Of a DNA stretch of 28,958 bases, positions 8,579 to 16,119 are shown piece by piece. The position numbers were made by a program, and so were the translations under genes. Below the pieces are notes generated by a model. It did not search any database, had not been told where the DNA came from, and worked only from the letters and a program-made list of their open reading frames with translations. This DNA is from an uncultured Mollicutes bacterium. Its GTDB lineage: Bacteria > Bacillota_I > Bacilli_A > ML615J-28 > CAG-313. The stretch's first letter is position 1. The number at the start of each line of letters is the position of its first letter. Location of the stretch: assembly GCA_900538885.1 (NCBI GenBank), contig UQAI01000017.1, positions 1-28,958 on the forward strand, in the 5' to 3' direction.

Positions 8579-8848
8579 ATGAAACAAAAACATGAACAAG
8601 AATTAGCAATGAATATTGATTATGATTTATTTACAACCGAAGAAATTGTAAAGATTTTTAATTTCTATTCTTTAATGGAAAGAACTAAACATCAAAATAT
8701 TAAAAGTGAGACAATTTTAGAAAGTTATCGTGAATATAAAAATATTATCAATAACATTTCATTAGAAAAAAAATATGATCAAAACTTTTTCAAAATAACT
8801 GGTATTTCAATTTACCAAACCATTAAAAGATTAGAAAATCAAAACTAG
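8579..8848 (+). CDS. UPF0223 family protein (YktA-like)
   Basis: The product is 89 aa. The order of motifs, DYDLFTTEEIVKIFNFY, a helical middle, then ITGISIYQTIKRLE, fits UPF0223 (B. subtilis YktA), a small helical family in Bacilli with no established biochemical function. A GGTGAT ribosome site precedes the ATG. The last four bases overlap the stop end of the convergent gene at 8845. The family assignment is from memory of the motif pattern. Confidence 0.75.
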   Translation: MKQKHEQELAMNIDYDLFTTEEIVKIFNFYSLMERTKHQNIKSETILESYREYKNIINNISLEKKYDQNFFKITGISIYQTIKRLENQN

Positions 8849-9084
8849 TAAGAATTGTTATCATTACCTCGAATGCCTAAATAATTTTCGAGACGGCTTA
8901 CTCGTTTTAACATCTCATTATTTAAACGCTTTAATTCATTAATCTCGGTTTGAAGTCTACCCATATCATAATTGTTAGGAGCTACTTCCTGATAATTGTA
9001 CATATATCCAGGAACTCCACTTGGCTGCATATATGGGTTTGGCATAGGATTATTATAGCGTTCTTCTTTTTTCTTAAAAAACAT
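8845..9084 (-). CDS. Small Pro/Asn/Tyr-rich protein with C-terminal coiled coil
   Basis: The product is 79 aa. A basic start (MFFKKKEERY) is followed by a Pro/Asn/Met/Tyr-rich stretch (residues 11-38). A coiled coil of about 30 residues follows (LQTEINELKRLNNEMLKRVSRLENYLG). The start sits behind GAGGAGGG, a strong ribosome site. There is no known domain. The composition recalls small spore-coat or envelope-associated proteins, and the neighbours are YjcZ- and YlbD-like, but this is only suggestive. It is divergent from ylbD across the palindromic repeat tract. Confidence 0.7.
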   Translation of the reverse strand: MFFKKKEERYNNPMPNPYMQPSGVPGYMYNYQEVAPNNYDMGRLQTEINELKRLNNEMLKRVSRLENYLGIRGNDNNSY

Positions 9085-9114
9085 ATTTTCCCTCCTCTCA
9101 ATTTATAGTATGAA

Positions 9115-9196
9115 AATAATATTATTTTGTCACCAAAATAATATTATTGATTATTTTGTCACCAAAATAATATTATTGATTATTTTGTCACCAAAA
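9115..9196. repeat. 29-bp palindromic tandem repeat, 2.6 copies
   Basis: Units lie at 9121-9149, 9150-9178 and 9179-9196 (partial), identical over the shared length. Each contains the inverted repeat ATTATTTTG-TCAC-CAAAATAAT. In the first copy the arms extend to a perfect 15 bp (9115-9129 with 9134-9148). The tract fills the divergent intergenic region between the coiled-coil gene and ylbD, where operators or a cruciform could act. Confidence 0.9.
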
Positions 9197-9233
9197 ATAG
9201 ATAAATGTAATAAATTATAGTAGGGGTGATTAT

Positions 9234-9596
9234 ATGGCAAGTAGAATGAATGAATTTAGAGAGTTTGTATCCAAACATCCACTTGTACGAAATGAAGTAT
9301 TAAATGGAAAAAAGACCTGGCAAGCAATCTATGAAGACTGGGTAATTTTAGGCGAAGAAGACGGCTCATGGAAACAATATGAAAAAAAAGAAAGTACTAC
9401 CGATAATAAAAAGATAGAAGACTTGTTATCATCAGATAATATAAAAAACATTTGGGGCTATGTGAAAAAAATTAACCCAGATTCTATTAGTAAAACCCTA
9501 AATACCGTTCAAAAGGTTTTACAAATAACCCAAAGCTTTGGTGGTAAAGCCGCAACAGGTTTATATAATGCGAATTACAATAGTTGGTGGGACTGA
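9234..9596 (+). CDS. ylbD: YlbD-like protein (putative spore-coat family)
   Basis: The product is 120 aa. The N-terminal block (MNEFREFVSKHPLVRNEV, then GKKTWQAIYEDWVILGE) matches the YlbD coat-protein family. The C-terminal half carries a helix and a Gly/Ala/Asn-rich tail. In Bacillus, ylbD and ylbE are adjacent, as here. The start follows GGGGTGAT. The stop TGA overlaps the next start (TGATG), so the two are translationally coupled. The family is known as a spore-coat component. Whether this organism sporulates cannot be told from this window. Confidence 0.8.
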   Translation: MASRMNEFREFVSKHPLVRNEVLNGKKTWQAIYEDWVILGEEDGSWKQYEKKESTTDNKKIEDLLSSDNIKNIWGYVKKINPDSISKTLNTVQKVLQITQSFGGKAATGLYNANYNSWWD

Positions 9597-9820
9597 TGAA
9601 TCAAGAAGTATTAAGCAAACTTTATCAAAATGATTTATATTTAACATATCTTAGATATCATCCTAAATGGTATGTTATTCTTAATGAGCATCCAGAAGCT
9701 TATAATGATTTTGAAAAAGAAGTAAAAGTAAATTTAAAGCTTACAACTTACGACAAAATAGATAATTTACGAAAACAAGTAGACTTTATTAATGGTATTG
9801 TTAAATATCTAAATACATAA
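9596..9820 (+). CDS. ylbE: YlbE-like protein
   Basis: The product is 74 aa, starting at ATG 9596 inside the TGATG overlap with ylbD rather than at the upstream TTG (9584). The motif LRYHPKWYVILNEHPEAYNDFEKE is typical of the YlbE-like family, which has no known function and occurs next to ylbD in Bacilli. The protein is acidic/basic mixed, soluble and probably helical. Pairing with ylbD supports both identifications. Confidence 0.8.
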   Translation: MNQEVLSKLYQNDLYLTYLRYHPKWYVILNEHPEAYNDFEKEVKVNLKLTTYDKIDNLRKQVDFINGIVKYLNT

Positions 9821-9858
9821 TAAATGGTATAAAAAGTTCCTCACGATTAAATATTATA

Positions 9859-9904
9859 CTGTCAAGTCATTATACTTGACAGAGTATGGAGAATATGGTA
9901 TAAT
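9859..9904 (+). promoter_or_regulatory. Strong rpsP-operon promoter with overlapping inverted repeat
   Basis: A consensus TTGACA (9876-9881), a 17-bp spacer and a consensus TATAAT (9899-9904) with extended TG form a near-ideal sigma-A promoter. A perfect 9-bp inverted repeat, CTGTCAAGT (9859-9867) and ACTTGACAG (9874-9882), covers the -35. It could be an operator, or a hairpin at the end of ylbE lacking a T-run. Confidence 0.85.
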
Positions 9905-9942
9905 ATTCAAGGATTTAATATTAACAATAGGAGGATAATAAT

Positions 9943-10218
9943 ATGTCTGTAAAAATAAGATCACAAAGATTTGGTAGTAAGAAAAAACCATTTTATCGTA
10001 TCGTTGTAACTGATTCAAGAAACCCACGAGATGGTCGTTTCATTGAAATCGTTGGTACTTATAATCCATTAACAAACCCAGCAACAGTTAAATTCAATGA
10101 AGAAAAAGTTTTAACTTGGTTAAATAATGGTGCTAAACCTACTGATACAGTAAAATCTTTATTATCAAAAGAAGGCATTATCGCTAAATTTGCAAGTAAA
10201 GAAACTTCTGAAAAATAG
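9943..10218 (+). CDS. rpsP: 30S ribosomal protein S16
   Basis: The product is 91 aa, normal length. It begins MSVKIRSQRFGSKKKPFYRIVVTDSR and contains RDGRFIEIVGTYNP and the WLNNGAKPTDTVK segment, all diagnostic of S16, an assembly protein of the small subunit. It is preceded by AGGAGG and a near-consensus promoter. It heads the conserved rpsP-khpA-rimM-trmD block, which is interrupted here after khpA. Confidence 0.97.
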   Translation: MSVKIRSQRFGSKKKPFYRIVVTDSRNPRDGRFIEIVGTYNPLTNPATVKFNEEKVLTWLNNGAKPTDTVKSLLSKEGIIAKFASKETSEK

Positions 10219-10227
10219 GTGAAAGTT

Positions 10228-10482
10228 ATGGCTGAAATTAATTACGAAACTTTAGTTGGAGGATTAGTTAAGCCACTTGTAACTCGCCCATCAGAAGTAA
10301 TTGTTTCAACGGAAGCAGTTAGTGAAAAAGAAATTGCTGTTACTGTTAAGGTTCATCCCAATGACCTTGGAAGAGTAATCGGCAAACATGGTCGGGTAGC
10401 AAGTGCCATAAGGACTTTAACCCATGCCGCTGCAACCCGTAATGAACAACTTGTTACGGTTGAATTTACAAGCATTGAATAA
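10228..10482 (+). CDS. khpA: KhpA, KH-domain RNA-binding protein
   Basis: The product is 84 aa. One KH domain carries the GxxG loop in VIGKHGRVASAIRTL. KhpA (YlqC) binds RNA, usually as a dimer with KhpB, and affects cell-wall and division genes in Firmicutes. I chose ATG 10228, with AGGTGA spanning the rpsP stop as ribosome site, over the in-frame GTG at 10219. It follows rpsP by nine bases, its standard position. A terminator right after it ends this transcript. Confidence 0.93.
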   Translation: MAEINYETLVGGLVKPLVTRPSEVIVSTEAVSEKEIAVTVKVHPNDLGRVIGKHGRVASAIRTLTHAAATRNEQLVTVEFTSIE

Positions 10483-10483
10483 G

Positions 10484-10511
10484 AATTATCTGGGCAACCA
10501 GATAATTTTTT
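10484..10511 (+). terminator. Intrinsic terminator after khpA
   Basis: A perfect 10-bp stem, AATTATCTGG and CCAGATAATT, with a GCAA tetraloop is followed by T's. It separates rpsP-khpA from the downstream genes, which is unusual because rimM normally follows. Confidence 0.9.
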
Positions 10512-10531
10512 AAATACAAAGGGGGTAAAAA

Positions 10532-11380
10532 ATGAATACAATTAAAAATAAAATATATAGTGAAGAACGTGCATTATATAATCAAAAAGACGTTGAACTA
10601 ATTAATTGTCGTTTTGAAGGTGAAGAAGATGGCGAATCAGCCTTAAAAGAAAGTGAAAACATAATAGTTAATGATTGTTATATGGATCTACGCTATCCAT
10701 TTTGGCATGATACAAACATATTAATAAAAGATTCAACAATGACAGTTAATTCAAGAGCACCACTATGGTACAGTAAAAACATTAATATTAAGAATACAAT
10801 TATTGAAAGTGTTAAAGCTTTAAGAGAATGTAGTAATATTGAAATTGTGAATTCTAATATTAATTCACCAGAATTTAGTTGGCGTAATAATATGATTGAT
10901 GTTAAAACCTCTAGTGTAAGTGGTGAATATGCATTTTTTGAAAGTTCTAATATAACGATTGAAAATGTTAATTTTAGTGGTAAATATTCATTTCAATATG
11001 TTAATAATCTAATAATTAAAAATAGTATTCTTGATACAAAAGATGCTTTCTGGCATGCGAAAAACGTTGAAGTATATGATTCAACCATTAATGGTGAATA
11101 TTTAGCTTGGTATGCCAAAAATATCAAATTTGTACGTTGCCATATAAAAGGTACACAACCAATTTGTTATAGTACAGGAATAGAATTAATAGACTGTACT
11201 ATGGATGATGCAGATCTTGCATTTGAGTATAGCGAAGTTAACGCTAATATCAATAGCAAATTAATTTCAATTAAAAATCCTCTAAAGGGTAAAATCATTG
11301 TAAATGATGTTGGTGAAATCATTAAAGAAAATGATAAGTATGGTGGAAACGCTGAAATAATAATTAAGAATAAAAATTAA
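10532..11380 (+). CDS. DUF3737-family right-handed beta-helix protein
   Basis: The product is 282 aa. Short repeating rungs of about 20 residues run through most of the protein, with Asn/Ile/Val spacing such as NIIVNDCYM, NINIKNTII and NIEIVNSNI, plus Trp-containing turns (FWHDT, LWYSK, FSWRN, FWHAK, AWYAK). This is a pectate-lyase-like beta-helix. The N-terminal LYNQKDVELINCRFEGEEDGESALKES matches DUF3737, common in gut Firmicutes and without a known function. There is no signal peptide, so it is probably cytosolic. GGGGGT lies seven bases upstream of the start. It is the first of the genes inserted between khpA and rimM. Confidence 0.85.
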   Translation: MNTIKNKIYSEERALYNQKDVELINCRFEGEEDGESALKESENIIVNDCYMDLRYPFWHDTNILIKDSTMTVNSRAPLWYSKNINIKNTIIESVKALRECSNIEIVNSNINSPEFSWRNNMIDVKTSSVSGEYAFFESSNITIENVNFSGKYSFQYVNNLIIKNSILDTKDAFWHAKNVEVYDSTINGEYLAWYAKNIKFVRCHIKGTQPICYSTGIELIDCTMDDADLAFEYSEVNANINSKLISIKNPLKGKIIVNDVGEIIKENDKYGGNAEIIIKNKN

Positions 11381-11468
11381 TTTATAAGATATTTATACAG
11401 AGATTATTACTAGTTTTATAATGTAATATATAAAATTAAAAATATCTTAATTGTTCTTAATAAAACAT

Positions 11469-11580
11469 TTTCTTTAAGTTCCATATTATGGTATACTGAA
11501 AATTTAGAAAATACATTTCCTAAGTATGCAATAAAAATACTCTTAGGACAAGGGTGTTTTTTCGTCCAAATATGCTTAGA
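11469..11580 (+). promoter_or_regulatory. Promoter followed by a possible structured leader RNA
   Basis: An extended -10 (TGGTATACT, 11489-11497) precedes a segment with several helices. An outer stem CTAAGTAT (11520-11527) pairs with ATGCTTAG (11572-11579), with one G-U pair, around an inner GGAC/GTCC (11546-11549 and 11564-11567). The alternative CCTAAG/CTTAGG (11519-11524 and 11542-11547) competes with these. I do not match it to a known riboswitch. The remainder of 11381-11616 shows nothing else. Confidence 0.35.
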
Positions 11581-11616
11581 ACAGTTTTATAAACTTTATT
11601 TAGCATTATAAACGTT

Positions 11617-11919
11617 ATGATAGTTTACAGCATATTAATAAAAGAAACAAAAACTGAAGTAATAGTGCTAGAGAGTAATATGACATACTCATATAGTGAA
11701 GAAAATGGAATGTATACATTAGAATTAGACTTTACAAATAGTCCATATCCATATGTAGAATATTATGGATGGAGTATTAACTGTATAGATGACATAAGTG
11801 TAGATATGAATCATGCTTTACTAATTACATCAAGTGGAGTAGGAAGAGTAGATCTTACAGGAAGTTATAGTCTAAATAGTAGAATCTTCCTTTATATTCA
11901 TTTAACAATAACAGAATAA
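11617..11919 (+). CDS. Small orphan ORF, possibly a surface-protein domain remnant
   Basis: The product is 100 aa from ATG 11617. There is no ribosome site before this ATG, and the frame is open only 24 bases further upstream. The alternating polar/hydrophobic pattern suggests beta strands, and the end (VDLTGSYSLNSRIFLYIHLTITE) resembles the last strands of a bacterial Ig-like domain. There is no signal peptide. It is followed by a good terminator. It could be a real small gene or the 3' end of a decayed surface protein. Function unknown. Confidence 0.45.
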   Translation: MIVYSILIKETKTEVIVLESNMTYSYSEENGMYTLELDFTNSPYPYVEYYGWSINCIDDISVDMNHALLITSSGVGRVDLTGSYSLNSRIFLYIHLTITE

Positions 11920-11928
11920 CATAAATAG

Positions 11929-11966
11929 AGCATATCAAAGACCCTGAGTCTATTGGTATGCTTTTT
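11929..11966 (+). terminator. Intrinsic terminator after the orphan ORF
   Basis: A 10-bp stem, AGCATATCAA (11929-11938) and TTGGTATGCT (11953-11962), with one G-U pair encloses a smaller AGAC/GTCT helix and is followed by TTTT. Confidence 0.75.
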
Positions 11967-12010
11967 AAAAAACTAATTTAATGGTAATTTAACTAGTACA
12001 TTCCTTTTTC

Positions 12011-12069
12011 TTGCAAAAATATGTAAAATAAGATATAATATCTATTGATATATAAACATATATTTATAT
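12011..12069 (+). promoter_or_regulatory. arsR-cadA promoter with candidate ArsR operator
   Basis: TTGCAA (12011-12016), a 17-bp spacer and TATAAT (12034-12039) form the promoter. Between the -10 and the ribosome site lies a perfect 7-bp inverted repeat, ATATAAA-catata-TTTATAT (12050-12069), the kind of AT-rich dyad bound by ArsR/SmtB repressors. Autorepression by the adjacent ArsR relieved by metal is inferred. Confidence 0.65.
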
Positions 12070-12088
12070 GAAAGAATAGGTGATTATA

Positions 12089-12385
12089 ATGAGTATGCCA
12101 TCATTAGAAAATGTTGATAGACTGGCTAACACCTTATCACTGCTAGGTGATACTTCCCGTTTATCAATTATTATTTATTTGATGAATAAAAAGGCTAATG
12201 TGAGTGAAATTACAAATCATATGCAAATTAGTCAACCAGCAATTTCACACCATTTACGGGTATTAAAGGATGCTAAAATCGTTAAAGCTGAAAAGAAAGG
12301 GAAAGAAGTTTTCTATAGTCTTAATGGAGATATGGTTAAACGGATTATTGAATCAAGTTTAATAGAGCTTCCTAAAGGTGAATGA
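12089..12385 (+). CDS. ArsR/SmtB-family transcriptional regulator
   Basis: The product is 98 aa. It is a winged helix-turn-helix with the recognition segment ISQPAISHHLRVLKDAKIV and wing EKKGKEVFYSLN. ATG 12089 follows AGGTGAT at good spacing, so I prefer it to GTG 12080. It overlaps no gene but ends two bases before the likely cadA start, implying coupled translation. It most likely represses the metal-efflux gene behind it. The alpha-3N Cys motif (ELCVCDL) of CadC-type sensors is absent, and no clear alpha-5 His/Asp site is visible, so the inducing signal is uncertain. Confidence 0.88.
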   Translation: MSMPSLENVDRLANTLSLLGDTSRLSIIIYLMNKKANVSEITNHMQISQPAISHHLRVLKDAKIVKAEKKGKEVFYSLNGDMVKRIIESSLIELPKGE

Positions 12386-12387
12386 TA

Positions 12388-14910
12388 ATGGCTGGAACAA
12401 TTAAAAACTATCAAATGTCAAAGATTAATTACAAGAATAATCGACGCATTATTCATGAAATTAAAAAAGTAAAGTATGTTGCGAGTGCAACAATTGATAT
12501 CGAAAAAGATATTCTAAGAGTAGAATATAAATATGGAGATAAAGAAAGAAACCTGAATAATAAAATTAAACAAGCAGAAGATGATATATTAAAAGCTATT
12601 TTAAAATATGAAAAAAAAGCTACACTTAACTTAATTGTTAATAAAAAGGTTTATCGTGCAGTATTATATTTAAATGGTCTAGATTGTGCTCATTGTGCTA
12701 CTAAAATAGAGACAATCGCAAAGAAGACTCTTAATTATGAAAAATTGTTAGTCGACTATACAAGTTTTCGTTTTATTATTGAAAGTGCTGATGAAGAACA
12801 AATGAATAACATTGTTGAATTAGTAACAGAAATAGCTCACAAAGTTGATGATAGAATTATTGTTACTAAGAAAGAAACAGAACACGGTAAAAATAAAGGT
12901 GAAATAATTCCAGAAAAAAGGTATAAATATACCTTCAGAAAAATTGCGATTACAATTGGTATTTTCTGTTTTATTTTTGGATTACTATTCTTAATTAGAT
13001 TTAACTTTCAAGATTGGAAATTAATTTTTTCACATGAAGATGATGGAAAAATAGGCCATGACACATATCATATTGTACACGTTATATTGTTAATTTTAAC
13101 ATATGTATTAATTGGATATCCAGTTATTATCAGGTTCATAAAGAATGTAATTAAAAGACAATTCTTTGATGAAAACTCACTAATGACTATCGCAAGTATA
13201 GGGGCAATTGTCACAAGACATTATGTTGAAGCTATTATGGTTATGGCACTTTTCCAAATAGGAGAAGCCCTCCAACATTACGCGGTAAATATGAGTAGAA
13301 AGTCAATTGAAGAGTTATTAAAAATTGATATAAAAGTAGCTAAATTAAAAAAGAATGATGAAATTTTAGAGATTGATGTTGATAGCATTTTACCTGATGA
13401 TGTTATAGTTGTAAATAAAGGTGAAATGATACCACTTGATGGGATTTTATTAGATGCTCATGCGACACTTGATACCAAAAATTTAACTGGTGAAACATTG
13501 TTGCGAGAAATAAATAAAGATGATGAGATAATGGCTGGAAGTGTAAATATGGGGGCGATGATTGAAATTAAAGTTATTAGACCATATTCACAATCAATGA
13601 TAACTAAGATTATTGATATGGTAGAAAACGCTTCAACATCTAAAGCAAAATCAGAAACTTTCATTACTAAATTTTCTAAATACTATACTCCGATTTTATT
13701 AATCTTGGCGGTAGTATCTGGAGTAGGTGGTTTCATAATCCAATTATTACTTCAAAATTATAGTGGTAGTGTATGGGGACTTGCGGTTGAATGGATTTAT
13801 AGAGCTATGGTATTTTTAGTAATTTCTTGTCCTTGTGCGTTAGTAATTTCAATTCCTTTAAGTTTCTTTTTGGGAATTGGAGTATCAAGTAAAAATGGTA
13901 TTCTTATTAAAGGTAGTAATTATTTAGAGACCTTAAATAATGTTGAAAATATAGTTTTTGATAAGACTGGTACCTTAACAAAAGGCGAATTTAAAATTAC
14001 TGATGTTGTACCATCAAATGATACAATATCTAAAGATGAGATTATTAATGCTTTAATTTATACAGAGTTTTATTCTAATCATCCAATAGGTGTTTCGATA
14101 GTTGATGATTACGGAAGAGAAAATGTTTACTCAGAAATAATAAGTGATTTTTCTGGTTTACAAGGTGGTGCTAAAGCAACTATTAATGGTAAAAAAGTAA
14201 TAGTTGGGAATTACCGCTTAATGCAAAACAATAAAATTGAAGTTCCTAGTGTTGAAGCAAGTGGATTAGTTCTTTATATTATCAAGGAAAAAGTATATCT
14301 AGGATATGTTATTATTGGTGATGTAATTAGAGAAGAAGCAGCTCCAGCAATTGAAAAACTACGTCATCAAGGGGTTGATAAATTTTATATTTTAACTGGT
14401 GACTCTAAGGGCATTGCTGAAAACGTAGCGAAAGAACTTGGCATTGATATTGTGTATTCAGAACTTTTACCAAATGAAAAAGTTGAAAAGTTACAAGAAA
14501 TAAGAGATAGTGCCAAAGATGGTAAAACTGTCTTTGTAGGTGATGGAATGAACGATGCTCCTGCTATCGCAAGTAGTGACGTTGGTATTGCGATGGGTTC
14601 GACTGGTAGTGATGCCGCAATCGCTATTTCAGATGTTGTTATTATGAGTGATGATTTAAATAAATTACCACAGGCAATTAAAATAGCGAAAAAGACAAAA
14701 TTAAAGGTCTACGAAAATATTATAATTTCACTAGTTATAAAACTACTTGTAATGATTCTTGCGATTATTCCATCGAATCCTGTTCCACTTTGGCTTGCTA
14801 TTTTATCAGATGTTGGTGTTTCTCTTCTTGCCATATTTAATTCGATGTTGATTATGTTTGATTATCATTTTAAATCCAAGAAAAAGGAGAATCCAAATGA
14901 ACAAAAATAA
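12388..14910 (+). CDS. cadA: Heavy-metal P-type ATPase (Zn/Cd/Pb exporter)
   Basis: The product is 840 aa from ATG 12388, whose AGGTG is correctly spaced; ATG 12382 is too close to it. It pumps divalent soft metals out of the cytosol using ATP. An N-terminal region without cysteines (1-90) precedes a heavy-metal-associated domain with GLDCAHC (97-103). Membrane helices follow from about residue 185. The actuator motif is LTGET. The transmembrane metal motif is CPC (481-483), the phosphorylation site is DKTGTLT at Asp525, and the hinge GDGMNDAPA starts at 718. Asp808 in the ...SDVGVSL helix is the Zn/Cd/Pb-class signature. It ends overlapping rimM by 14 bases. The exact metal is inferred from class. 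Confidence 0.92.
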   Translation: MAGTIKNYQMSKINYKNNRRIIHEIKKVKYVASATIDIEKDILRVEYKYGDKERNLNNKIKQAEDDILKAILKYEKKATLNLIVNKKVYRAVLYLNGLDCAHCATKIETIAKKTLNYEKLLVDYTSFRFIIESADEEQMNNIVELVTEIAHKVDDRIIVTKKETEHGKNKGEIIPEKRYKYTFRKIAITIGIFCFIFGLLFLIRFNFQDWKLIFSHEDDGKIGHDTYHIVHVILLILTYVLIGYPVIIRFIKNVIKRQFFDENSLMTIASIGAIVTRHYVEAIMVMALFQIGEALQHYAVNMSRKSIEELLKIDIKVAKLKKNDEILEIDVDSILPDDVIVVNKGEMIPLDGILLDAHATLDTKNLTGETLLREINKDDEIMAGSVNMGAMIEIKVIRPYSQSMITKIIDMVENASTSKAKSETFITKFSKYYTPILLILAVVSGVGGFIIQLLLQNYSGSVWGLAVEWIYRAMVFLVISCPCALVISIPLSFFLGIGVSSKNGILIKGSNYLETLNNVENIVFDKTGTLTKGEFKITDVVPSNDTISKDEIINALIYTEFYSNHPIGVSIVDDYGRENVYSEIISDFSGLQGGAKATINGKKVIVGNYRLMQNNKIEVPSVEASGLVLYIIKEKVYLGYVIIGDVIREEAAPAIEKLRHQGVDKFYILTGDSKGIAENVAKELGIDIVYSELLPNEKVEKLQEIRDSAKDGKTVFVGDGMNDAPAIASSDVGIAMGSTGSDAAIAISDVVIMSDDLNKLPQAIKIAKKTKLKVYENIIISLVIKLLVMILAIIPSNPVPLWLAILSDVGVSLLAIFNSMLIMFDYHFKSKKKENPNEQK

Positions 14911-15394
14911 AATTATGATAGGAGAAATAATAGGAACATTTGGTATTAAAGGTGAATTAAAAGTTTATAGTGAAAGTGATTTTGTTGAATATCGCTTTCG
15001 AAAAGGAACAAAAGTTATGTTTAGTAATAATGCTATGCACACGATTAGTTCATCAAGAATTCATAAAGGTAACGTTTTAATTACTATTGATAATTTAGAT
15101 AACATTAATCAAGTAATAGATAATGTGGGTATGAAAATATATGCAGATGAAGAAGATATACCTCCACTAAATGAAAACGAATATTACATTGATCACTTAA
15201 TTGATTTGATTGTTTATAATACTTTAAACGAAAAACTAGGAACTGTAACAGATGTTATCGAAATACCTAGTGGTTATATTTTAGAAATAATTGATGATAA
15301 TGATAAAAGATTTTTAGTACCTTTCGTTGATGCCTTTGTAAAAGAAATAACCAATGAAAAAATAGTGATTGAAGAAATAGAGGGAATAAGATGA
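14897..15394 (+). CDS. rimM: Ribosome maturation factor RimM
   Basis: The product is 165 aa. It helps mature the 30S head and binds S19. The signature GEIIGTFGIKGELKVYSESD is at the N terminus, and a PRC-barrel with LGTVTDVIEIPSGYILEI and FLVPFVDAFV is at the C terminus. ATG 14897 behind AAGGAGA is clearly the start; an in-frame ATG at 14858 lies inside cadA. The coding region overlaps the end of cadA, so it now depends at least partly on readthrough from the arsR-cadA transcript. It overlaps trmD by four bases (ATGA), its normal partner. Confidence 0.95.
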   Translation: MNKNKIMIGEIIGTFGIKGELKVYSESDFVEYRFRKGTKVMFSNNAMHTISSSRIHKGNVLITIDNLDNINQVIDNVGMKIYADEEDIPPLNENEYYIDHLIDLIVYNTLNEKLGTVTDVIEIPSGYILEIIDDNDKRFLVPFVDAFVKEITNEKIVIEEIEGIR

Positions 15395-16119
15395 TTAAAT
15401 TTGATATATTAACTCTTTTTCCAGAAATGTTTACAGGAATATTAGGAAGTTCAATTCTTAAAAGAGCAATTGAAAACAAACTGATTGAATGTAACCTAAT
15501 TAACTTTCGAGAATTTTCTGGTAATAAACATTCAACTGTAGATGATTACTCATATAGTGGTGGTGCGGGAATGCTTATTAGGGTTGATCCGATACATAGA
15601 GCATTGGAAAGTATAAATGATTACAAAAAAGCTAAAGTTATACTAACTTCACCAAGTGGTAAATCATTTAATCAAGCAAAAGCTTTTGAACTTTCAAAAG
15701 AAGAACATATTATTATTATATGTGGTCATTATGAAGGAATAGACGCAAGAGTTTTAGACTATGTTGATGAAGAAATATCCATAGGCGATTATGTATTAAC
15801 TGGTGGTGAACTCCCCGCCGCAATCTTAGTTGATGCAATAAGTAGGTTAGTACCTGGAGTTATTAGTGAAGAATCACCAGTGAATGAATCATTTAGTGAA
15901 AACTTACTAGAATATCCTCAATATACTAGACCACAAGAATATGATGGAAAAAAAGTCCCAGAAATATTAATATCTGGCCATCATGCAAAAATAAAAAAGT
16001 GGCAACGCTATATGTCACTTAAAAAGACTTATGAAGTAAGACCAGATATTTTAGAAAAAGCCAATCTAACGAAAGAAGATTTAGAAATGTTAGAGGAAAT
16101 TAAAAATGAAAACAAATAA
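15391..16119 (+). CDS. trmD: tRNA (guanine-N1)-methyltransferase TrmD
   Basis: The product is 242 aa, full length. It methylates G37 of tRNAs using S-adenosylmethionine, preventing frameshifts. It starts MIKFDILTLFPEMF. It has the SPOUT trefoil-knot motifs SYSGGAGMLIRVDP, CGHYEGIDARVLDYVDEEISIGDYVLTGGELPA and the RPQEYDGKKVPEILISGHH linker with the catalytic Asp region conserved. It overlaps rimM at ATGA and is overlapped for 14 bases by the following lipoprotein gene. rplS, the usual next gene, lies about 6 kb downstream. Confidence 0.97.
   Translation: MIKFDILTLFPEMFTGILGSSILKRAIENKLIECNLINFREFSGNKHSTVDDYSYSGGAGMLIRVDPIHRALESINDYKKAKVILTSPSGKSFNQAKAFELSKEEHIIIICGHYEGIDARVLDYVDEEISIGDYVLTGGELPAAILVDAISRLVPGVISEESPVNESFSENLLEYPQYTRPQEYDGKKVPEILISGHHAKIKKWQRYMSLKKTYEVRPDILEKANLTKEDLEMLEEIKNENK

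Noticed and set aside
9115..9196. CRISPR array
   Set aside because: The units are directly adjacent with no spacers, only 2.6 copies are present, and no cas genes are nearby.
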